A stretch of 64,000 bases of DNA from Sulfurirhabdus sp043759595. GTDB taxonomy: Bacteria > Pseudomonadota > Gammaproteobacteria > Burkholderiales > SMCO01. A program made the translations under genes and the position numbers. The stretch lies in contig JAYVLG010000183.1 in assembly GCA_043759595.1 (NCBI GenBank), positions 1 to 64,000 on the forward strand, in the 5' to 3' direction. Shown piece by piece: positions 8,855 through 17,421 of this stretch (its first letter is position 1; every line of letters starts with the position of its first letter). Under the pieces are notes generated by a model. That model searched no databases. It saw nothing but the letters and a program-made list of their open reading frames with translations, and had not been told where the DNA came from.

Positions 8855-9803
8855 GCTCACTGATCTGTTTAACCAGATTAAGCAATTCGGCTTTTTCTTT
8901 TTCTGGTTGAACATAGTGCTTGCGTTCAGCGCATTGGGTTTTTAAAAGGGAATAAAAAACAGGGTCTGATTCTGCACGCCAAAGCAATGCGGCTAAAGCT
9001 TGTTCATCCCCACATGGAAAATACCCCGCATAATCTTTGCCTAGCATGCCGATATTTCCCGATACTGCAGACGAAATAATCGGAATATTACCCATCAGGG
9101 CTTCACAAATGACATTTGCTCCCCCTTCCATTTTAGATGTGATCACCATCAAATGAGAGTGAGCGAGTTTACGGCGCACCTCACTATGCGGTATTTCACC
9201 TATCCACGAATAACGGGAGTTATATTTCATAAGATTTCTTGCTTCATCAGCCATTGTTTCATCCATCGCTCGTCCAATATGTGTGATATGAATTTTGGAT
9301 TGATAAGGAAGCAGTAAGGTTGCCAAGGCGCTACGAAACGGATCTTTTTCATCGCGCAGATGACCAATCAGAGAAACTTCAAATCTTCTTTTTGGTAGTG
9401 TTTTCTTGCTGAGAGGCATCGCTGACTGGTACAGAACATCAGTCTTGATACGGTAGTTTTCTGTTAATTCCTGTCGCCCCATATCTTGCAATACCAGTAA
9501 TCGTGTAGCGAGATACATGGATTCTTGCGAGTTTCGATCCGTTTGTATGTCCCGGTATAAATCTGTGCCGGTCAGTACGACAATGAGAGGTAAGTTAAGA
9601 TGTAGAGTTGAAAATTGCTTAATGGAATCATAACTTCGTCTTGCATGCAAAGCGATCATCATATCCGCTTTTTTTCTGTCCCAATGTTGCTGGATTTTGA
9701 CTTGATGGCCTCCTTCTCGAAGGTATTTTGCCCAACGTTGAGCAGTATTGAGGTTGCCATTTTTAAAACGCGATGAGGCGGGTGTAATTATAATAATTTT
9801 CAT
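8844..9803 (-). CDS. SenB-type glycosyltransferase (TIGR04348 family)
   Basis: This 319-residue protein has a GT-B fold: residues 1-10 form the first strand (MKIIIITPAS), ALHARRS is at 51-57, TGTDLY at 78-83, HLRDEKDPF at 148-156, and the nucleotide-sugar Glu region MEGGANVICEA at 225-235. ALHARRS, TGTDLY and HLRDEKDP are what I recall as the signature of the TIGR04348 family, which includes SenB, the selenosugar synthase of selenoneine biosynthesis. Here there is no senA (EgtB-like) or senC (SelD-like) partner in the window, so the reaction may be a thio- or selenosugar step feeding something else, or another glycosyl transfer. The gene lies alone on the minus strand, tail to tail with the HDOD gene. 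Confidence 0.72.
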   Translation of the reverse strand: MKIIIITPASSRFKNGNLNTAQRWAKYLREGGHQVKIQQHWDRKKADMMIALHARRSYDSIKQFSTLHLNLPLIVVLTGTDLYRDIQTDRNSQESMYLATRLLVLQDMGRQELTENYRIKTDVLYQSAMPLSKKTLPKRRFEVSLIGHLRDEKDPFRSALATLLLPYQSKIHITHIGRAMDETMADEARNLMKYNSRYSWIGEIPHSEVRRKLAHSHLMVITSKMEGGANVICEALMGNIPIISSAVSGNIGMLGKDYAGYFPCGDEQALAALLWRAESDPVFYSLLKTQCAERKHYVQPEKEKAELLNLVKQISEPIF

Positions 9804-10059
9804 ATTAGGCTAATCGCGATAGACTTCTTGAATCATTGCCAGGAAAAAGTGGTTTAAAATAACAGGAAAAATGTGTCTGTGCTGATTGAATATTAATGCT
9901 CCAAGACTGTTTTGAGCGAATCATAATCATTGAAAGCAGTGTCGAAATAAGTTCATTTTACCAATAAATGGGCTTTGAAAAATGCCCTCCATAACGTTTA
10001 ACCAGATTTGAGAAAAAATTGTCATGTTTGCATCAGCAATAAATATATAGGTTAACTTT

Positions 10060-10983
10060 TTGAGTATCCAGAAATTTTGGTATATCAAACAAGGGGAGGC
10101 TATTAACGGGCCTTTCCCGGCGGGTGTCATTATTCAATATTTATTGTTGGGAAGAGTCACGCCTGCTTATATGGTGAGTCTGGATAAAATTGCATGGGCA
10201 CCTATTAGTGATTTTGACGAATTTATACCAGAAACGCTGCCCGAGCAACCTCCTGGAAATATTGTATTTCAGAAGCCGCCACATTGGCAGGAAGAACGGA
10301 TAAGCGCTTCTCGACGCTGGATTGACGAACGTATCCGGGATCGGCGATTAGACGAGCTTCCAACCTCCGAAGTCCCCAAAAGACGCAAGCGGATTGATCG
10401 CAGAATGATTGAAAGTAATGAGATTCAGGCGCTACGTAAACATTTTCTGTATCAATCCTTCAACCGTCCATTAAAATTATTTGATTTGCCACTTTTATCA
10501 ATTTCACTTGGGTTGATTGTATTTGCAATTTTGTTGTACTTCTATCCGGTTAACCCGGTAAAAGTTGATCTCGGGCCTATTCAGGCTGATTGTCATCAAG
10601 CTGCAAAACCTCAGGTTAACTGGAAAGGGTGTGATATGCGGGGGATCTGGTTGCGAGGCGTGAATTTATCCAGTTCCAATTTAAATCAAACTAACTTGAA
10701 TAGTGTGGAGCTTAGCAATAGTAATTTATCTTTCGTTAATTTAGCGAATGCAGATATTTCATATGGAAGTTTGAACAATGCAACACTGCTGGGGGCGAAT
10801 TTAAAGCAGGCTAATTTAAGTTACGCAGAACTCCGTGGTGCAGATTTAAGCCAGGCTGATTTGAGGGGAGCAAAACTTGAAGGTGTGGTTATTGTGGGGG
10901 CAAAGCTGGATAATGCTGTCTGGCCAGATGGCACGCTATGCGCACCGGGTTCTATTGGGCACTGTATACCAAAAAAAATGTGA
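10060..10983 (+). CDS. GYF_2-like / transmembrane / pentapeptide-repeat protein
   Basis: The protein is 307 residues with three clear parts. Residues 6-55 (WYIKQGEAINGPFPAG, ending in WAPISDF) resemble the GYF_2 peptide-binding domain. Residues 80-130 are strongly basic (RRWIDERIRDRRLDEL, RRKRIDRR). A single membrane helix covers about 144-164. From about 190 to 285 come pentapeptide repeats of the A(D/N)LXX type (NLKQANLSYAEL, GADLSQADLRGAKL), which form a right-handed beta helix. The basic linker suggests the N-terminus is cytoplasmic and the repeats periplasmic. The TTG at 10060 is used; an AGG lies about 8 bases upstream. The rRNA methylase starts one base after its stop. Function unknown. 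Confidence 0.72.
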   Translation: MSIQKFWYIKQGEAINGPFPAGVIIQYLLLGRVTPAYMVSLDKIAWAPISDFDEFIPETLPEQPPGNIVFQKPPHWQEERISASRRWIDERIRDRRLDELPTSEVPKRRKRIDRRMIESNEIQALRKHFLYQSFNRPLKLFDLPLLSISLGLIVFAILLYFYPVNPVKVDLGPIQADCHQAAKPQVNWKGCDMRGIWLRGVNLSSSNLNQTNLNSVELSNSNLSFVNLANADISYGSLNNATLLGANLKQANLSYAELRGADLSQADLRGAKLEGVVIVGAKLDNAVWPDGTLCAPGSIGHCIPKKM

Positions 10984-10984
10984 T

Positions 10985-11770
10985 ATGAAATCAATTACTT
11001 CTCGCGAAAATCCCTTATTTAAATCCCTTAAAAAGCTTGAATCGTCTGCAAAAGACAGGAAAGTTGAAGCAAAAACATTGCTCGATGGCGAACATCTTAT
11101 CGAAGCGTATCTTTCCAGTGGCGGCATTCCAGAGCTGATTGTTTTAAATGATTTTGCAGCGAATGGGGCTGCACCTGATGCTTTATTGAAACAGATTGCA
11201 CCTGAGCGTCTGGTTGTCATGCCAGATGCGCTGTTAAGAGAACTTTCGCCGGTTAAAACACCAACTGGCATGATTGCGCTTATCGCTATTCCAAGCACTA
11301 TAAATGAAACGTCTCAAGCAGATTTTTGCGTGATGCTTGAAGATATTCAGGATCCTGGCAATCTTGGTTCAATCCTGCGTTCAGCCGCTGGTGCAGGAGT
11401 TCAGCGGGTGTATCTTTCCAGTAAATGCGCAGATGCCTGGTCACCCAAAGTACTACGGGCAGGGATGGGGGCGCATTTCTGTCTCGAAATTCAGGAAAAT
11501 GCTGAGTTGATTAAAATCGCTGATAAATTGGCCGGTTCCATCATTGCTACCTGTCTGAATGCAAACAAAAGTCTTTTTGATCTGGATTTAACGGGGCCAG
11601 TCACTTTTTTAGTAGGTAATGAAGGTGCGGGCTTGTCAGCTCAGTTGGAAGATGTTGCAACTGAAAAAGTATCTATTCCCATGCCTGGCAAAATAGAGTC
11701 ACTAAATGCGGCTTCAGCTGCTTCAATTTGCTTTTTTGAACGTGTCAGGCAAATTATCACACGATCTTAA
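10985..11770 (+). CDS. TrmH/SpoU-family RNA 2'-O-methyltransferase
   Basis: The enzyme belongs to the SPOUT class, which methylates ribose 2'-OH groups of rRNA or tRNA. The 261 residues have an N-terminal substrate-binding domain (ITSRENPLFKSLKKLESSAK, about 1-95) and a knotted SAM domain with the three motifs: LEDIQDPGNLGSILRSAAGAG, FLVGNEGAGLS and IPMPGKIESLNAASAASI. This fits the RlmB/TsnR-like group, but the exact target nucleotide cannot be told from sequence alone. I use the ATG at 10985, two bases after the upstream TGA; an earlier in-frame start would lie inside the pentapeptide gene. The 3' end faces ppsR with five bases between stops. Confidence 0.88.
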   Translation: MKSITSRENPLFKSLKKLESSAKDRKVEAKTLLDGEHLIEAYLSSGGIPELIVLNDFAANGAAPDALLKQIAPERLVVMPDALLRELSPVKTPTGMIALIAIPSTINETSQADFCVMLEDIQDPGNLGSILRSAAGAGVQRVYLSSKCADAWSPKVLRAGMGAHFCLEIQENAELIKIADKLAGSIIATCLNANKSLFDLDLTGPVTFLVGNEGAGLSAQLEDVATEKVSIPMPGKIESLNAASAASICFFERVRQIITRS

Positions 11771-11775
11771 AGTGC

Positions 11776-12606
11776 TTATGATGCTGAATGAGCTTGGTGT
11801 AAATGTGCTGCGTGTAGAATTGTTATGGAAATTTCCTCTACGGATTTGGTAGAGGTATCAAGGTAGGGAATGCCTTCAGTATGGAAAATGCTTTCTGCTT
11901 TGCGTATTTCAGCACGGCAGTTATCAAGAGAAGCGTATTGGCTGTCAGGTTTTCTTTCGTTGCGTATTTTGTGTAGCCGATCAGGTGAAATGGAAAGTCC
12001 GTACAGTTTTGTTCGGAAGGGCTGTAATGATTTGGGTAAATGACCATCATTGAAGTCGTCAGGTGTTAAGGGGTAATTGGCTGCACGTATTCCAAATTGC
12101 ATCGCCAGATACAAACACGTTGGGGTTTTACCTGAGCGCGAGACACCAATCAGAATGATGTCCGCCAATTCAAAGTTAGCTGTTGTAATACCATCATCAT
12201 GGTTTAACGAGAAGTTGATTGCGTCAATGCGGTCGTTATAGGCATCATGGTCTCTAATGCCATGGGATAAGCCCAGGACATGAGAAGATTCTTCTCCCAG
12301 TTCTTTTTCAAGTGGCCGGATAAACATTTCGAACAAATCCAGCACCAACCCATTACATGCGGTAATGACATTTCGAGTATCGGGGTTTATTAAGGTACTA
12401 AAAACCAGTGGTCTGACACCCTGGTCTGAAAATGCCTGGTTGATTTCATCGCAAGCAGTTCGCGCCTTTTCAACAGTATCTATAAAGGGTAAAGTGGTTT
12501 TGTTAAATGCCGCCCCCTGAAACTGGCTAAGTAACGTGCGGCCCAGCAGTTCTGCAGTAATGCCTGTACGGTCAGAAACATAAAAGACATTCCTTTTGAT
12601 TGTCAT
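11776..12606 (-). CDS. ppsR: PEP synthase regulatory protein (kinase/pyrophosphorylase, DUF299)
   Basis: PpsR switches PEP synthase off by ADP-dependent phosphorylation of a Thr next to the catalytic His, and on again by phosphate-dependent removal. The protein is 276 residues. The P-loop GVSRSGKT lies at 154-161, and the N-terminus (VFYVSDRTGITAELLGRTLLSQF) is the DUF299 signature. It is divergent from ppsA with 76 bases between the start codons, so regulator and target share one control region, which contains a perfect 6-4-6 inverted repeat at 12628-12643. Confidence 0.95.
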   Translation of the reverse strand: MTIKRNVFYVSDRTGITAELLGRTLLSQFQGAAFNKTTLPFIDTVEKARTACDEINQAFSDQGVRPLVFSTLINPDTRNVITACNGLVLDLFEMFIRPLEKELGEESSHVLGLSHGIRDHDAYNDRIDAINFSLNHDDGITTANFELADIILIGVSRSGKTPTCLYLAMQFGIRAANYPLTPDDFNDGHLPKSLQPFRTKLYGLSISPDRLHKIRNERKPDSQYASLDNCRAEIRKAESIFHTEGIPYLDTSTKSVEEISITILHAAHLHQAHSAS

Positions 12607-12627
12607 TCAAAGTACCTATAGTGATAT

Positions 12628-12643
12628 CAGCATGAGTATGCTG
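12628..12643. promoter_or_regulatory. Perfect inverted repeat in the ppsR-ppsA divergent region
   Basis: CAGCAT-gagt-ATGCTG lies midway between the two divergent start codons. The symmetry and position suggest an operator for a transcription factor acting on both genes, or a hairpin in either leader. I do not recognise the binding protein. Confidence 0.4.
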
Positions 12644-12682
12644 GACGATAAAACAAGTTGCAAATAAGTTACGGAGTGTTCT

Positions 12683-15058
12683 GTGGAAAAAAACTATATA
12701 GCCTGGTTTGAAACATTATCGATGAATGATGTAGGTACTGTTGGGGGTAAAAATGCCTCCCTGGGTGAAATGATTAACCAGCTTTCTCATGCTCAAGTTC
12801 GAGTTCCCGGCGGCTTTGCAACAACTGCCAAAGCGTTTCGTGACTTTCTCACACATAATGGATTGACCCAACGAATCAATGAATCGCTGGAAAAGCTGGA
12901 TATCAGCGATGTAAATAAATTAGCAGAAACAGGGGCAAAAATTCGCCAGTGGATTGTAGAAGCACCATTGCAACCAGATCTGGAAGCTTCAATAAAGGAA
13001 GCTTTTAATAAAATGCAGGCAGAGAGTAAAGGGGAGCTGTCAGTTGCGGTTCGTTCTTCAGCCACTGCGGAGGATTTGCCCGATGCCTCGTTTGCCGGCC
13101 AGCAAGAAACCTATCTCAATATAAACGGTATAGAAAACGTGTTGTTGGCAGTCAGAAAGGTATTCGCTTCGTTGTATAACGACAGAGCGATTTCTTACCG
13201 TGTGCATAAGGGATTTATTCATTCCGAGGTGGCACTTTCAGCAGGTGTTCAGCGCATGGTGCGTAGTGATATCGGTGCCAGTGGTGTGATGTTTACATTG
13301 GACACTGAATCTGGATTTCAGGATGTTGTGCTGATTACCGCCTCTTATGGTCTGGGTGAAATGGTCGTTCAGGGGGCAGTAAATCCGGATGAATTTTACG
13401 TGCATAAGCCGATGCTTGAAGCGGGTAAACGGGCAGTTATTCAACGTACTCTTGGCGCAAAAGCCATCAAAATGATTTACTCGGATGATGCTTCAACGGA
13501 AGACCCTGTGAAGGTGGTTGATGTGTCTGAAACTGAGCGCAGTCGCTTTTGTCTGACAGATGCAGATTTGCTGGATCTGGCACAACAGGCCGTTATCATC
13601 GAAAAGCATTACGGCCGACCTATGGATATTGAATGGGCAAAGGATGGTGTAGATGGGGGGCTTTATATTGTGCAAGCCCGCCCCGAAACAGTCACGACGC
13701 AAGCCAGCAGCAAAACATTAACCCGATATCACCTCAAACAGCGTTCCACCGTGCTGATTGAAGGGCGAAGCATTGGGCAGAAAATTGGAAGCGGTAATGT
13801 GCGTATTGTGATGGGTACAAGCGAGATGGACCGTGTGCAGCCAGGTGACGTACTGGTAACGGATATGACCGATCCGGACTGGGAACCTGTAATGAAACGG
13901 GCATCTGCCATTGTCACTAATCGCGGTGGAAGAACTTGCCACGCAGCGATCATTGCGAGGGAGCTGGGTATTCCTGCCGTAGTCGGCAGCGGAAACGCCA
14001 CATCAGTTCTGATAGATGGCGCTGCGGTTACGGTATCTTGCGCTGAAGGAGATACGGGCTACGTTTATGATGGCATTCTTGAAAGTGAGGTAATTAATTT
14101 ATCTCTGGATTCAATGCCAAAATCGCCTGTCAAAATCATGATGAATGTCGGTAACCCGGAACGCGCATTTGATTTTCAGGCGCTGCCAAATGAAGGCATT
14201 GGTCTTGCCCGCCTGGAGTTTATCATTGCAAGAACGATAGGTATTCACCCAAAAGCGTTGCTGCAATATCCCGATCTTTCTGACGAATTACGTGAAACTG
14301 TTGAAAAACGCAGTGCTGGTTACGCTGACCCGGTTAGTTTTTACGTTGATAAAATAGCCGAAGGGGTGGCCACCCTGGCTGCTGCATTTTGGCCTAAGCC
14401 GGTCATAGTGAGGTTGTCTGATTTCAAGTCCAATGAGTATTCCAATCTCATTGGCGGCATTCTATATGAACCCAAGGAAGAAAACCCTATGCTGGGATTT
14501 CGAGGGGCATCGCGTTACATATCAGATGATTTTCGCAAATGTTTTGAACTGGAATGTCGTGCAATGCGTCAGGTCAGGGAGGAAATCGGCCTGACCAATT
14601 TGCAGATTATGGTGCCATTTGTACGTACTATCGATGAAATTAAACAAGTGATTACTTTACTCGAAGAGTATGGGTTGAAGCGGGGAGAGAATGGCCTGAA
14701 AGTGATTATGATGTGCGAAATTCCTTCTAATGTGATTTTGGCAGATGAATTTTTGGAGTATGTTGATGGATTCTCAATTGGTTCTAACGACCTTACACAG
14801 CTAACACTGGGAATAGACAGAGATTCCGGACTGGTTGCAGGGGGTTTTGATGAGCGCAATCCAGCTGTAAAAGCGCTATTGCACCAGGCCATTCAAGCTT
14901 GTACCAAGGCAGGTAAATATATTGGCATTTGCGGTCAGGGACCTTCTGATCACCCGGATTTAGCGCAATGGCTTGTCGAGGAAGGGATCGAAAGCATCTC
15001 TCTCAACCCGGATACGGTCGTGGAAACCTGGATGTTGCTCGCGGGTAAAAAAGTTTGA
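12683..15058 (+). CDS. ppsA: Phosphoenolpyruvate synthase
   Basis: PEP synthase makes PEP from pyruvate and ATP (giving AMP and phosphate), the entry to gluconeogenesis. The 791 residues match E. coli PpsA. The N-terminal ATP-grasp part holds GGKNASLGEM, VRSSATAEDLPDASFAGQQE and YIVQARPETV. The phosphohistidine domain has H420 in GGRTCHAAIIARELGIPAV, next to the Thr that PpsR modifies. The C-terminal barrel has FSIGSNDLTQLTLG and GICGQGPSDHPDLAQWL. The start is GTG 12683 with ACGGAG at 12671-12676. A terminator-like hairpin follows the stop. Confidence 0.97.
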   Translation: MEKNYIAWFETLSMNDVGTVGGKNASLGEMINQLSHAQVRVPGGFATTAKAFRDFLTHNGLTQRINESLEKLDISDVNKLAETGAKIRQWIVEAPLQPDLEASIKEAFNKMQAESKGELSVAVRSSATAEDLPDASFAGQQETYLNINGIENVLLAVRKVFASLYNDRAISYRVHKGFIHSEVALSAGVQRMVRSDIGASGVMFTLDTESGFQDVVLITASYGLGEMVVQGAVNPDEFYVHKPMLEAGKRAVIQRTLGAKAIKMIYSDDASTEDPVKVVDVSETERSRFCLTDADLLDLAQQAVIIEKHYGRPMDIEWAKDGVDGGLYIVQARPETVTTQASSKTLTRYHLKQRSTVLIEGRSIGQKIGSGNVRIVMGTSEMDRVQPGDVLVTDMTDPDWEPVMKRASAIVTNRGGRTCHAAIIARELGIPAVVGSGNATSVLIDGAAVTVSCAEGDTGYVYDGILESEVINLSLDSMPKSPVKIMMNVGNPERAFDFQALPNEGIGLARLEFIIARTIGIHPKALLQYPDLSDELRETVEKRSAGYADPVSFYVDKIAEGVATLAAAFWPKPVIVRLSDFKSNEYSNLIGGILYEPKEENPMLGFRGASRYISDDFRKCFELECRAMRQVREEIGLTNLQIMVPFVRTIDEIKQVITLLEEYGLKRGENGLKVIMMCEIPSNVILADEFLEYVDGFSIGSNDLTQLTLGIDRDSGLVAGGFDERNPAVKALLHQAIQACTKAGKYIGICGQGPSDHPDLAQWLVEEGIESISLNPDTVVETWMLLAGKKV

Positions 15059-15068
15059 ATGGGCTTTT

Positions 15069-15101
15069 GTTAGCCAATTTGTATCAAATTGACTAACTTT
15101 T
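15069..15101. terminator. Bidirectional intrinsic terminator between ppsA and feoB
   Basis: A 13-bp stem (15069-15081 with 15085-15097, one mismatch) with a 3-base loop is followed by TTTT on the plus strand, and CTTTTG precedes it. It sits in the 47-base gap between the convergent ppsA and feoB stops. Confidence 0.7.
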
Positions 15102-15105
15102 CAGG

Positions 15106-16893
15106 CTAATATCCTAACGTTCTGGCGCCTTGATAAAAAGCAAAGCTTAATATCCATGCCAAGAATAAAGGCCACACCACAGAAAACACGGTGAATCCCA
15201 TGCTTTTAGATTCGCTACGTATGGTGGCAATGGTTGACAGGCAAGGTGTGTAAATAAGAGTAAACAACATAAAACTATAAGCTTGTACCCAATCCAGTTG
15301 ATGTGCCATCTGCCCCATCAATGCTGTGCCATCCAATCCGTAGATTACTGCAAGAGAACCAATGACGATTTCCTTGGCAACAAAACCGAAAATCAAAGCG
15401 ATCGCCAGTTGCTGATTGATGCCTAGCGGATCAAGAATAGGTGACATCCAATGCCCGATAATGCCGGCCCAGGTTTGCGCGCTGGCAGGTGCAGCATCTG
15501 AGGGGAAGTGGGTCAGTAACCAGACCAATACGACGCCGGCAATAATAAATTTACTGGCACGATTCAGAAAATGACGGACTTCATGCCAGCCGCGCAGCAC
15601 CATTTGCCGTAATGTAGGGAAACGATAGGGCGGCAATTCCAGAATAAAAGGTTCGGTATTCTTGAATTTCCCTTTGAAAATCAGCGCGGTGAGTAATGCT
15701 GTGCCAAAACTGAATAAATAAAGACTGAATAACACCAGTGGTGCTGTTTTCGGCGCAAATAGCGCGGTGGTTATAAAAATAAACACCTGAAGGCGGGCAG
15801 AGCATAACGAAAATGGAATCACTAGCATGGACAGCAAACGCAGAGGCCGAGAGCGCATCACACGGGTACCCATCAAAGCGGGCACATTGCAGCCAAACCC
15901 CATTAATATCATGACAAAGCTGCGGCCATCCAGCCCCAGTTTGGACATCAAGGCATCCATGAGGAAAGCAGCCCGGGATAAATAGCCGGTATCTTCAACG
16001 ATAGCCATAAACAGGAAGAACAGGATAATGATTGGAACAAAGGCAGCTACCGTGCTGACACCATTGTAAATACCATCAAGCAGCAAGCCATTAATCGGGC
16101 CGGGTAAACCACTAAAAAGCGGATCTAGCGCATATTCCCTGAAACTGCCTAAAATCCAGGCAACACCTGCCTGGAAAGGAGTGCCTAAAAAAAATATCCC
16201 CTGAAAGAGTAAAAACATCACCAGAAAGAAAATGGGCAAGCCCAGCCAAGGGTGTAATAACGCATTGTCGAGTCGTGCAGTCAGATTGTCTGACATTTGA
16301 ACCGGAACCTGCACGGCACTCTTGAGTACAGAATCCATTGTGGATTCAATTTTTGCGTCCTGCGAAAGCATTTCGCGGATTTTTTCCAATTTGACGGGTT
16401 TACTGCTGCTGACAATTTTGGTAATGGCTTGATAGGCTTCTTTATAACCTAAGCCATATTTAGCACTAAGCAATGCTACGGGCATCTCCAGCATGTCAGA
16501 CAGTTTTTTTGTGTCGACCGTAATGCCAAATTTTTTGGCTTCGTCAGACATGTTTAACAACAGAATAGAGGGGAGATTTAACTGTTTTATTTGCAATACA
16601 AGGGAAAGCTGGCGTTCTATTTGAGACGTATTCAGGATGATCAGCACCTGATCGACAACATTATTTTCCAGAAAGTGTCTGACGACCTGCTCATCATCTG
16701 AAAATCCATGTAAGTCGTAAATCCCCGGTAAATCTACCAGTTCAACCATTTCTCCACCAAGCAGCACTTTTGCGCCTAGCAGATCAACAGTGATTCCAGG
16801 CCAGTTGCCAACTCTGGCAGATGCACCCGTGATACGGTTAAAGAAAGTGGATTTGCCTGTATTAGGCATCCCCAAAAGGGCAATTCTTTTCAT
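15106..16893 (-). CDS. feoB: FeoB, ferrous iron transporter
   Basis: FeoB imports Fe(II) across the inner membrane, driven or gated by its N-terminal G domain. The 595 residues make a short FeoB (E. coli has 773), a length common in betaproteobacteria. The G domain shows G1 GMPNTGKST (8-16), the GITV segment (33-36), G3 DLPG (54-57) and G4 NMSD (114-117). The membrane part begins near 215 and carries the two Gate signatures, with LMGFGCNVPALMGTR the conserved Cys-containing motif and FVAKEIVIGSLAVIYG near the C-terminus. The G1 position 2 is Met rather than the more usual Asn. feoA precedes it by 12 bases in one operon under a Fur box. Confidence 0.96.
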   Translation of the reverse strand: MKRIALLGMPNTGKSTFFNRITGASARVGNWPGITVDLLGAKVLLGGEMVELVDLPGIYDLHGFSDDEQVVRHFLENNVVDQVLIILNTSQIERQLSLVLQIKQLNLPSILLLNMSDEAKKFGITVDTKKLSDMLEMPVALLSAKYGLGYKEAYQAITKIVSSSKPVKLEKIREMLSQDAKIESTMDSVLKSAVQVPVQMSDNLTARLDNALLHPWLGLPIFFLVMFLLFQGIFFLGTPFQAGVAWILGSFREYALDPLFSGLPGPINGLLLDGIYNGVSTVAAFVPIIILFFLFMAIVEDTGYLSRAAFLMDALMSKLGLDGRSFVMILMGFGCNVPALMGTRVMRSRPLRLLSMLVIPFSLCSARLQVFIFITTALFAPKTAPLVLFSLYLFSFGTALLTALIFKGKFKNTEPFILELPPYRFPTLRQMVLRGWHEVRHFLNRASKFIIAGVVLVWLLTHFPSDAAPASAQTWAGIIGHWMSPILDPLGINQQLAIALIFGFVAKEIVIGSLAVIYGLDGTALMGQMAHQLDWVQAYSFMLFTLIYTPCLSTIATIRSESKSMGFTVFSVVWPLFLAWILSFAFYQGARTLGY

Positions 16894-16905
16894 AGGGAAT
16901 ATTTA

Positions 16906-17142
16906 TTAAGGCAGACGCTGAATATCAATTTTATTGGCTTCAACTCTCCGTAGCATGACATCAGTAGTGCCTATGCGCACGTGCAAGGGACCAGAGAATC
17001 GGGCACCGCGAATGATGTCGATTTTCTTTCCGATACGAAAACCCAGTGCCGAAAGACGATGATACAGATCTTCTTCTGTATTCAAAGCGGCAATGATGCC
17101 GGTTTCACCAGGTTTAAGCGCAGACAATTTTTGGGTGGTCAT
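16906..17142 (-). CDS. feoA: FeoA, ferrous iron transport accessory protein
   Basis: FeoA is a small cytoplasmic SH3-like protein needed for FeoB activity. The protein is 78 residues, with LKPGETGIIAALNTEEDLYHRLSALGFRIG and a C-terminal strand pair ending in VEANKIDIQRLP, typical of the family. It is the first gene of the feoAB unit; its ATG lies 27 bases downstream of a 7-1-7 Fur box. Confidence 0.95.
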   Translation of the reverse strand: MTTQKLSALKPGETGIIAALNTEEDLYHRLSALGFRIGKKIDIIRGARFSGPLHVRIGTTDVMLRRVEANKIDIQRLP

Positions 17143-17169
17143 TCAGCAGCACCTTCATGTTCATTGTAA

Positions 17170-17184
17170 TGAGAATTATTCTTA
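17170..17184. promoter_or_regulatory. Fur box upstream of feoAB
   Basis: TGAGAAT-T-ATTCTTA is a 7-1-7 inverted repeat, with 6 of 7 positions symmetric, close to the Fur consensus TGATAAT-N-ATTATCA. It ends 28 bases before the feoA start on the minus strand, where a repressor would block transcription under iron sufficiency. Confidence 0.8.
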
Positions 17185-17364
17185 TTATGGCAATATTTTT
17201 TTCTGTTTGCAAGCTTATTGTAGACATAAAGGTATTAAATAAACTACGGAATATTCCTTCATGGTTACAAAGGGTACTCCTATAGGGGGACTTAAATTTG
17301 GCGGGTTGATGTAAAAATGATTCGGCCCAGGCTAAAATTCCCGACAAGTCTTCTGCTTTCATCC

Positions 17365-17393
17365 TTCACTGAATCATCAATTTAAGCTAGAAT
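17365..17393 (+). promoter_or_regulatory. Candidate sigma-70 promoter of pyrG
   Basis: TTCACT (17365-17370), a 17-base spacer and TAGAAT (17388-17393) lie 28 bases before the pyrG ATG. The match is 4/6 and 5/6 to consensus. Confidence 0.45.
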
Positions 17394-17421
17394 ATCGAAT
17401 TCTTATGATCGCGATAAGTTC

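Noticed and set aside
9921..9940. ATCATAATCATT as a second Fur box
   Set aside because: The hexamer pattern is not GATAAT-like and no iron gene is adjacent.
17114..17362. Minus-strand open frame over the feoA start and Fur box
   Set aside because: Covers the Fur box and part of feoA in another frame; no protein-like pattern.
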